From assembly GCF_031458095.1 (NCBI RefSeq), contig NZ_JAVDXU010000001.1:1302001-1366000 (forward strand): DNA of 64,000 nt. The letters are read 5' to 3'. This document shows positions 58,741-64,000 of this stretch, one piece after another. The first letter of the stretch is position 1. Every line of letters begins with the position of its first letter. The DNA is from Pelomonas saccharophila_A. GTDB taxonomy: Bacteria; Pseudomonadota; Gammaproteobacteria; Burkholderiales; Burkholderiaceae_C. Below the pieces are notes generated by a model, which saw only the letters and a list, made by a program, of their open reading frames with translations, was not told where the DNA came from and ran no database searches. The translations under genes were made by a program, and so were the position numbers.

Positions 58741-59244
58741 ATGCGCTCCGTGATCGCCGCCACTGCCATGTTCGCCGCCCTGCTCCACCCCGCCCAAGCC
58801 GCCACACCCGCCGAACTGTTCGACTTCTGGATCGGCGACTGGGTGGTCAGCTGGAAGAACGCCAACGGCAGCCCGGGCCAGGCCCGCAACCGGGTCAGCA
58901 AGATCCTGGACGGCAAGGTCATCGAGGAGGATTTCGCCGGCGACCCGGCCGTCACGCCGCGCCTGCTGGGCCGCTCGCTGTCGGTCATGGACAAGGCCGG
59001 GGTCTGGCGTCAGGCCTGGGCCGACAACCAGGGCGGCTTCTTCGCGCTGAGCGGCGGCGCCGAGGGCGAGACGCGCTTCTTCACCACCGCCTTCCAGCCG
59101 GTGGGCGAGCAGCTCAAGGGCCAGCGCATGCGCTTCTACGACATCAGGCCCGACAGCTTCGACTGGGACTGGGAAGGCAGCAGCGACGGCGGCAAGACCT
59201 GGACGCTGATCTGGCGATTGCACTACCGCCGTGCTCAGTCTTGA
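58741..59244 (+). CDS. Exported DUF1579-like protein
   Basis: 167 residues. Signal peptide MRSVIAATAMFAALLHPAQA, then ELFDFWIGDWVVSWKNANGSPGQARNRVSKILDGKVIEEDFAGD, a lipocalin-like beta pattern (FDFWIGDW..., YDIRPDSFDWDWEGSSDGGKTWTL) shared with DUF1579. Perhaps binds a hydrophobic or haem ligand; not shown. ATG 58741 is chosen because it gives a signal peptide; the frame upstream is open but improbable. Confidence 0.8.
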   Translation: MRSVIAATAMFAALLHPAQAATPAELFDFWIGDWVVSWKNANGSPGQARNRVSKILDGKVIEEDFAGDPAVTPRLLGRSLSVMDKAGVWRQAWADNQGGFFALSGGAEGETRFFTTAFQPVGEQLKGQRMRFYDIRPDSFDWDWEGSSDGGKTWTLIWRLHYRRAQS

Positions 59245-59290
59245 GCTCTTCCCTAGACTGGCCGGGCTTTCACCTCCTCCCGGCCCGACC

Positions 59291-59923
59291 ATGCCCCTCT
59301 CGACCTGGCTGCTGTTTTGCGGCGTCGCCCTGCTGACCTGTTTCTCGCCGGGCCCCGGCGTGCTGCTGGCCATCTCCAACTCGGTGGCCGTCGGGCCGCG
59401 TCACACGATGTTCAGCTCGCTGGGCAATGCGGCCGGCCTCTTCATCGTGTCGGGCGCGGCGACGGCCGGTATGGGTGCGCTGCTGGCCGTGTCGGCCTCG
59501 GCCTTCCTGGTCGTCAAGCTCGTCGGTGCAGGCTATCTGATCTATCTGGGCATCAAGCAGTGGCGCAGCGCGCCGCTGCGGCTGGATGCCGCCGCCTCAC
59601 CCCACCAGCCGACCACGCCGGGCAAGCTCTTCCTGCAGGGCCTGGGTGTGGCCGTCACCAACCCCAAGGCCATCCTGTTCTTCACGGCGCTGTTTCCGCA
59701 GTTCCTGGTGCCGGGCGAATCACTGGCGTGGCAGACGGTGCTGCTGACCGTCACCTTCACGACCTTCGCCCTGGTGTCGCACGCCTTCTACGTCAGCCTG
59801 TTCCGCACGCTGCGCCGCTTCCTGACCGAGGCCCGGCATCTGCGGCTGTTCAACCGCATCTCGGGCGGTCTGTTCGTGCTGCTGGGCCTGAGCCTGCTGC
59901 GGCTGCGCAACCGCGCGGCCTGA
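59291..59923 (+). CDS. LysE/RhtB-family exporter
   Basis: 210 residues, six helices. Seen: LLFCGVALLTCFSPGPGVLLAISNSVAVGPRHTMFSSLGNAAGLFI (the SPGP motif of the family), VVKLVGAGYLIYLGIKQWRSA, and GVAVTNPKAILFFTALFPQF. Exports amino acids such as lysine, threonine or homoserine lactones. ATG 59291 preferred over 59231. Convergent with the second AraC gene. Confidence 0.93.
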   Translation: MPLSTWLLFCGVALLTCFSPGPGVLLAISNSVAVGPRHTMFSSLGNAAGLFIVSGAATAGMGALLAVSASAFLVVKLVGAGYLIYLGIKQWRSAPLRLDAAASPHQPTTPGKLFLQGLGVAVTNPKAILFFTALFPQFLVPGESLAWQTVLLTVTFTTFALVSHAFYVSLFRTLRRFLTEARHLRLFNRISGGLFVLLGLSLLRLRNRAA

Positions 59924-59927
59924 CGGC

Positions 59928-60764
59928 TCAGCGCGCGGCCGCGGCGGGCTGGGGGCGCACCGCCGTCGGCTCGATGCCGAACATGCGCTTGTGCGTGCGG
60001 CTCAGATGGGCCGAGTCCGCAAAGCCGGCTTGGTGGGCGGCCACTGTCCATGAGGCGCCAGCCATCGCGGCGTCGATGGCCAGGTTGATGCGCAACCACA
60101 GCAGATAGGCGCGGAAAGAGCTGCCCGTACCGCTGACGAAGAGATGGCGGAAGCGGCTCTCGGACAGCGCGACCGAGGCCGCCACCTCGCCCAGTGACAG
60201 CGGCTGGGCGATGCGCTCGCGGATGAAGGCCAGGGCGCGGGCCAGCCGCGGGTCCAGCTCGGCATCGGGCTCGGTGTTGGCGCCGCACAGCGCGGCGATG
60301 GCGGCGAGGGCCGCCTGGCGCATGGCCGGCGCGTCGGCATCGGCGGCAAAGGCCGCGAACAGGGCCTGCGCCGCCGCGCGCGCCTCGTCGCCCGGCAGCG
60401 AGGCGATGCTGCCGGCGCCGAAGCGCTGCAGCAGCGCCCGGCCGGCCCGGCTCTCGGGCTCGACGAAGAGGTGGATGACACGCAGGCCGTCGACCTCGAA
60501 TTGATGCTTGCAGTGGCTGGGCACCAGCGCGCCGGCGAACTCCGTCCACGGCCCTTGCGCCTCGGTGCGAAAGCGCAGTTCGCCCGCGGGCGCCAGAGCC
60601 AGCTGGTGGGCATGGTGGTCATGCCATTCGGTGCGGCCCTGGCTGCTGCCTATCCACAGACTGCCGCCCTGCCAGGAGTAGATGCGGCCACTGCTGTCGC
60701 TGCCGCGCGCGGGCCGGCCCACCAGGCTCCAGGGCTGGGCCGGTTCCAGGCCCGGCCCGCTCAT
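59928..60764 (-). CDS. AraC-family transcriptional regulator (2)
   Basis: 278 residues. N-terminal cupin with HDHHAHQLALAPAGELRF, then the C-terminal double helix-turn-helix: SLGEVAASVALSESRFRHLFVSGTGSSFRAYLLWLRINLAIDAAMAGASWTVAAHQAGFADSAHLSRTHKRMFG. Might regulate the neighbouring LysE exporter (convergent) or the DUF3703 gene (divergent). Confidence 0.93.
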   Translation of the reverse strand: MSGPGLEPAQPWSLVGRPARGSDSSGRIYSWQGGSLWIGSSQGRTEWHDHHAHQLALAPAGELRFRTEAQGPWTEFAGALVPSHCKHQFEVDGLRVIHLFVEPESRAGRALLQRFGAGSIASLPGDEARAAAQALFAAFAADADAPAMRQAALAAIAALCGANTEPDAELDPRLARALAFIRERIAQPLSLGEVAASVALSESRFRHLFVSGTGSSFRAYLLWLRINLAIDAAMAGASWTVAAHQAGFADSAHLSRTHKRMFGIEPTAVRPQPAAAAR

Positions 60765-60854
60765 GCCAGCCCCTTCAGGTCAGCCGTTTCGTTCAAGCGC
60801 ATTCCGGTCTCCCCGCGAAGAATCCAAGCCATTGCAGCCACCCACGCCATCGCG

Positions 60855-61229
60855 ATGAACCTCTCGCCCCAGTTTGCCCGCCGCATCCGCCCCCGCGTGC
60901 AGGCCGAGCTCGACGCTGCTCGCTGGCAGGAAGCGCGCGGCCGCCTCGACCTGGCCCTGCACCACCTGGAGCGGGCCCACATCCTAGGCCAGGCGTCGAC
61001 GCTTGAGCATGTGCGCGCGCACGGCGCCATGCTCGCCTTCGCCTGGCGCCAGCGCGATGCGGCCGAACTGCTGGGCCAGGCCTGGCGCGTCGCCGGCGCG
61101 GCGCTGAAGACCTGGCTCTGGGTGCCCGTCGGCAACACCGGCCGCGCGAATGTCAGCGGCTGGCGGCCCATGCCGGTGCCGACCGAACTGCAGCGCCTCA
61201 TCGACGCGGCACGCCGGCCCGGCCGCTGA
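60855..61229 (+). CDS. DUF3703 protein
   Basis: 124 residues. Seen: RPRVQAELDAARWQEARGRLDLALHHLERAHILGQASTLEHVRAHGAMLAFAWRQRDAAELLGQAWR and the end VPVGNTGRANVSGWRPMPVPTELQRLI, which closely fit DUF3703. A helical TPR-like protein of unknown function. ATG 60855. Divergent from the second AraC gene; 84 bases from the YtkA-like lipoprotein. Confidence 0.85.
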   Translation: MNLSPQFARRIRPRVQAELDAARWQEARGRLDLALHHLERAHILGQASTLEHVRAHGAMLAFAWRQRDAAELLGQAWRVAGAALKTWLWVPVGNTGRANVSGWRPMPVPTELQRLIDAARRPGR

Positions 61230-61313
61230 CGCCTTCTCCTTCCTTCAACCTTGCAGGGGCGGCCACGTCGCCCCGGGGCGCACTCGCCCCCACAACACCT
61301 ACGGAGCTCCGCC

Positions 61314-61757
61314 ATGCGCAGATCAACCCTCATCGCCACCCTCGCCGCCGTCGCCAGCGCCGCCTACCTGAGCGCCTGCGGCAGCCCACCCAAGGACCTG
61401 GACCTGTCGCTGCAGCACGCCAGCACCCAGGGCCTGTTCGTCGTCGGCATGACGCCGCCGGCCGAGGGGCCGGTCATCGACAGGATCCAGACCTGGCAGC
61501 TGCGCCTGACGGCCGCCGACGGCACACCGGTCTCGCAGGCCCGCATCCTGTTCAGCGGCGGCATGCCCCAGCATGGCCATGGCTTCCCGACCCAGCCGCG
61601 CGTGACGCGCGAACTCAGCCCCGGCGTCTACGCGCTGGAAGGCGTCAAGTTCAGCATGTCCGGCTGGTGGGACATGCGCCTGGGCATCCAGGCGGGTGGG
61701 CGCGCGGACACCGCCGTCTTCAACGTCGTGCTGGACGACGGCCGCAATCGCCGCTGA
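61314..61757 (+). CDS. YtkA/FixH-like lipoprotein
   Basis: 147 residues. Signal peptide with lipobox YLSAC (Cys22), followed by a beta-sandwich: VIDRIQTWQLRLTAADGTPVSQARILFSGGMPQHGHGFPTQPRVTRELSPGVYALEGVKFSMSGWWDMRLGI. The MPQHGHGFPT stretch (several His and Met) is the signature of YtkA-like proteins, often near copper handling and di-haem peroxidases. ATG 61314. It precedes the peroxidase by 13 bases. Confidence 0.85.
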   Translation: MRRSTLIATLAAVASAAYLSACGSPPKDLDLSLQHASTQGLFVVGMTPPAEGPVIDRIQTWQLRLTAADGTPVSQARILFSGGMPQHGHGFPTQPRVTRELSPGVYALEGVKFSMSGWWDMRLGIQAGGRADTAVFNVVLDDGRNRR

Positions 61758-61770
61758 GGAGGCCCCCCGC

Positions 61771-62997
61771 ATGAAAGCAACCCTGTGGCTGGCCCTGGCC
61801 GCCCTGCTGCCCCTGGCCGCCGCGGCGTCGGGCTGGACCGAGGCAGAGCGCACCACGCTGGCCAGCCTGCACATCGGCAAACTGCCCGCGACGCCGGCCG
61901 ATGCATCGAACGCCGTGGAGGCCAGCCCCGAAGCGGCCGCCCTGGGCAAGCGGCTGTTCTTCGACACCCGCCTGTCCGCCAACGGCCGGGTGGCTTGCGC
62001 GAGCTGCCACGCGCCCGAGCGCGGTTTCCAGGACGGGCGGCCTCTCGGCCAGGGCCTGGCCACCGGCAGCCGGCGCACCATGCCGATCGCGGCGGCCTCG
62101 CATGGCCGCTGGTTCTTCTGGGACGGCCGCAAGGACAGTCTGTGGTCCCAGGCCCTGGGGCCGCTGGAAGATGGCGCCGAGCATGGCGCCAACCGCGTGC
62201 AGCTGGTGCGCCTGCTGGCCGGCGGCTACCGGCGCGACTACGAAGCCGTCTTCGGTCCGCTGCCTGCCCTCGCCGGCCTGCCAGCGGCGGCCAGCCCGCT
62301 GGGCACGCCGGCCGAGCGCGAGGCCTGGACCCGGCTGCCGGCCGCGCAGCAGGACGCCGTCAACCGCGCCTTCGCCAATCTCGGCAAGGCCATCGCGGCC
62401 TATGAGCGTGGGCTGATGCCGGGCGAGACGCGGTTGGACCGCTACATCGCCGGTGACGCATCGGCCCTGTCGGCCCAGGAGGTGCGCGGCCTGCGTCTGT
62501 TCATTGGCAAGGCCCAATGCGTCAGCTGCCACGCCGGCCCGCTGCTGAGCGATCAGCACTTCCACAACACCGGCGTCGCGCCGCGCAACCCGCTGCAGCC
62601 CGACCGCGGCCGCGCACCGGCGGTGGCGCGCGCGCAGGCCGACCCATTCAACTGCCTGGGCCCGTTCAGCGACACCCCGCCGGGCGGCTGCGCGGAGCTG
62701 AGCTTCATCGCCACCGACGACGAGCGCATGGAGGGGGCCTTCAAGACGCCGGGGCTGCGCAACGTGGCCGAGCGCGCGCCCTTCATGCATGCCGGGCAGA
62801 TCGCGACGCTGGAGGACGTCGTCGTCCACTACGTCGCCGCACCCGACGCGGCCGTGGGCCGCAGCGAGCTGGCCCGCGCCGACCGGCGCCGCGCCGAGCG
62901 CCGGCCCATCGCCCTCAACGCGGCCGAGGCGGCCGACCTGGTGGCGCTGCTGCGCGCCCTGTCCGGCCCGATCTGCGAGCGCGGCAAGCCATGCTGA
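61771..62997 (+). CDS. Di-haem cytochrome c peroxidase / MauG family
   Basis: 408 residues. Signal peptide MKATLWLALAALLPLAAAAS; two c-type haem motifs CASCH (Cys76, His80) and CVSCH (Cys250, His254). Also FFWDGRKDSLWSQALGPL, and FKTPGLRNVAERAPFMHAGQIATLEDVVVHY, typical of the family. Reduces hydrogen peroxide or oxidises a partner in the periplasm. Paired with the YtkA-like lipoprotein. It overlaps the GNAT start by seven bases. Confidence 0.94.
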   Translation: MKATLWLALAALLPLAAAASGWTEAERTTLASLHIGKLPATPADASNAVEASPEAAALGKRLFFDTRLSANGRVACASCHAPERGFQDGRPLGQGLATGSRRTMPIAAASHGRWFFWDGRKDSLWSQALGPLEDGAEHGANRVQLVRLLAGGYRRDYEAVFGPLPALAGLPAAASPLGTPAEREAWTRLPAAQQDAVNRAFANLGKAIAAYERGLMPGETRLDRYIAGDASALSAQEVRGLRLFIGKAQCVSCHAGPLLSDQHFHNTGVAPRNPLQPDRGRAPAVARAQADPFNCLGPFSDTPPGGCAELSFIATDDERMEGAFKTPGLRNVAERAPFMHAGQIATLEDVVVHYVAAPDAAVGRSELARADRRRAERRPIALNAAEAADLVALLRALSGPICERGKPC

Positions 62998-63452
62998 GCT
63001 GCCGCCACGCCACGCGGCGCGATGCGCCCGCGCTGTTCGAGATGCTCCGCGAGCTGGCTGCGCACGAGGGAAGTCCGGCGGCGCTGCAGACCGACCTGGA
63101 ACGCTTCTGTCGCGACGGCTTCGGCCCCCAGCCCCGCTTCGCCGCAGTGCTGGCCGAACTCGACGGGCGGCAGGTCGGCTATGTCAGCTACACCCGCGTC
63201 TACGCGATCTGGCGCGGCGCGACGACGCTGGCCATCGACGATGTCTATGTGCGCGCCGCCTGCCGTGGCCGTGGCATCGGCGAGGCGATGCTGCGCTGGC
63301 TGCACGGTTTCGCGGCGCAGACCGGCGCGAACCGGCTGCGCTGGGAGGTCAACGCGCGCAACGCCAGCGCGATCCGCTTCTACGAGCGCCTGGGCGCAGC
63401 GGTGACGACCAAGGGTTTCTGCGCCTGGGAGGTGCCGGAGCGCGTTCGCTAG
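62991..63452 (+). CDS. GNAT-family acetyltransferase
   Basis: 153 residues. Seen: acetyl-CoA-binding motif A region AIDDVYVRAACRGRGIGEAMLRWLHGFAAQTGANRLRWEVNARNASAIRFYERLGA. Acceptor unknown. ATG 62991 overlaps the peroxidase stop. Convergent with the acyl-CoA synthetase, sharing four bases. Confidence 0.92.
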   Translation: MLSCRHATRRDAPALFEMLRELAAHEGSPAALQTDLERFCRDGFGPQPRFAAVLAELDGRQVGYVSYTRVYAIWRGATTLAIDDVYVRAACRGRGIGEAMLRWLHGFAAQTGANRLRWEVNARNASAIRFYERLGAAVTTKGFCAWEVPERVR

Positions 63453-64000
63453 GCCGTGGCCGCCGCGCGCTCCTGCTCGCGCAGCCTCAGCACGCGGCGC
63501 TGCACCTTGCCCGTCGTCGTCATGGGCAGGGCGTCGATGAACTCGATTTCCTTGGGGTACTCGTAGGGCGCCAGGCGGGCCTTCACGTGCGCCTGCAGGG
63601 CCTCCACCAGCGCGGCGTCGCCGGCGTGGCCGTCGGCCAGCACCACATAGGCCTTCACGAGGGCGCCGCGCTCGGCGTCCGGCTTGGGCACGACGGCCGC
63701 GTTGGCCACGGCCGGGTGCTTGAGCAGGCAGTTCTCGATCTCGCCGGGGCCGATGCGGTAGCCGGCGGCCTTGAAGACGTCGTCGGCACGGCCCTCGTAC
63801 CAGAGCGTGCCGTCGCGGTCGCTGCGAGCCAGGTCGCCGGTGCGGCACCAGTCGCCCGTGAACTTGGCCTTGGTGGCCGCCTCGTTGTTCCAGTAGCCGA
63901 GGAAGAACACCGGGTCGGGGACGCCGTGGCGGTCATAGGCGTTCACGGCCACCTCGCCAGTCTCGCCGGGTGGGCTTTCACGACCTTCATCGTCGATGAC
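63449..64000 (-). CDS. AMP-dependent acyl-CoA synthetase, C-terminal part (5' end beyond window)
   Basis: The frame is open to base 64000, so the N-terminal part lies outside. Visible: GETGEVAVNAYDRHGVPDPVFFLGYWNNEAATKAKFTGDWCRTGDLARSDRDGTLWYEGRADDVFKAAGYRIGPGEIENCLLKHPAVANAAVV and the final PMTTTGKVQRRVLR with the catalytic lysine of the A10 motif. The substrate (acetate, propionate, a branched acid or another) cannot be told from this part. Confidence 0.92.
   Translation of the reverse strand, partial: VIDDEGRESPPGETGEVAVNAYDRHGVPDPVFFLGYWNNEAATKAKFTGDWCRTGDLARSDRDGTLWYEGRADDVFKAAGYRIGPGEIENCLLKHPAVANAAVVPKPDAERGALVKAYVVLADGHAGDAALVEALQAHVKARLAPYEYPKEIEFIDALPMTTTGKVQRRVLRLREQERAAATA

Overview
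The window is a chromosomal segment of a high-GC betaproteobacterium. I infer Burkholderiales, close to Roseateles, Mitsuaria or Rubrivivax. The reasons are the dense G/C-ending codons, the order Rieske oxygenase / xseB / ispA / dxs, and the mixture of MlaA, MipA, GFA, DUF3703 and Burkholderiales-type conserved proteins. Genes are tightly packed, many overlap by 1-14 bases, and I found no rRNA, tRNA, CRISPR array or intact insertion sequence.

Layout. 1-3.4 kb: end of a LysR regulator, then the isoprenoid operon xseB-ispA-dxs on the minus strand. 3.6-7.7 kb: Rieske oxygenase, EamA-type exporter, sulfurtransferase, universal stress protein and MlaA lipoprotein. 8.2-11.0 kb: an outer-membrane MipA gene translationally coupled to an OmpR-type two-component system, with candidate operator repeats upstream. 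11.1-13.2 kb: small and broken genes, trxC, then about 1 kb of AT-richer debris. 13.2-18.9 kb: an RHS/YD-repeat polymorphic toxin gene with an adjacent immunity candidate. 19.0-20.9 kb: a ZIP metal transporter and a strange chimeric membrane/hydrolase gene. 21-29 kb: dienelactone-hydrolase-like protein, ppx, GFA, sixA, ppk1 (a polyphosphate and phosphohistidine group), an RpfE-like protein and recJ. 29-33 kb: an EAL-CBS-GGDEF protein and a chemotaxis receptor. 33-36.7 kb: PHP phosphoesterase, YciO/Sua5-like protein and two conserved proteins of unknown role. 36.8-37.8 kb: a tandem duplication of a tiny exported repeat protein with its own terminators. 37.8-39.1 kb: ppk2 and a glutaredoxin-like protein. 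39.2-43.5 kb: a BlaI-type repressor followed by three consecutive BlaR1/M56 metallopeptidases. 43.5-49.9 kb: an UPF1-like helicase, RidA, PlsY, MgtC-like protein, YbaK, a DUF2975/XRE pair and two envelope proteins.

49.9-57.3 kb carries the most system-like block: five overlapping genes encoding a SWIM zinc-finger protein, a DUF5691-type protein, a MoxR AAA+ ATPase, a DUF5682-type protein and a VWA (CoxE-like) protein. This layout suggests one ATP-driven complex, possibly for defence or stress remodelling. The rest (57-64 kb) is ordinary: two AraC regulators, a lipoprotein, LysE exporter, DUF3703, YtkA-like lipoprotein plus di-haem peroxidase, GNAT acetyltransferase and the end of an acyl-CoA synthetase.

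The most unusual items are the MoxR/VWA cassette, the BlaI plus triple-M56 operon, the tandem 16-residue-repeat secreted peptides, the toxin locus with a missing RHS core and an orphan downstream fragment, and the in-frame chimera of a membrane regulator domain with half a hydrolase.
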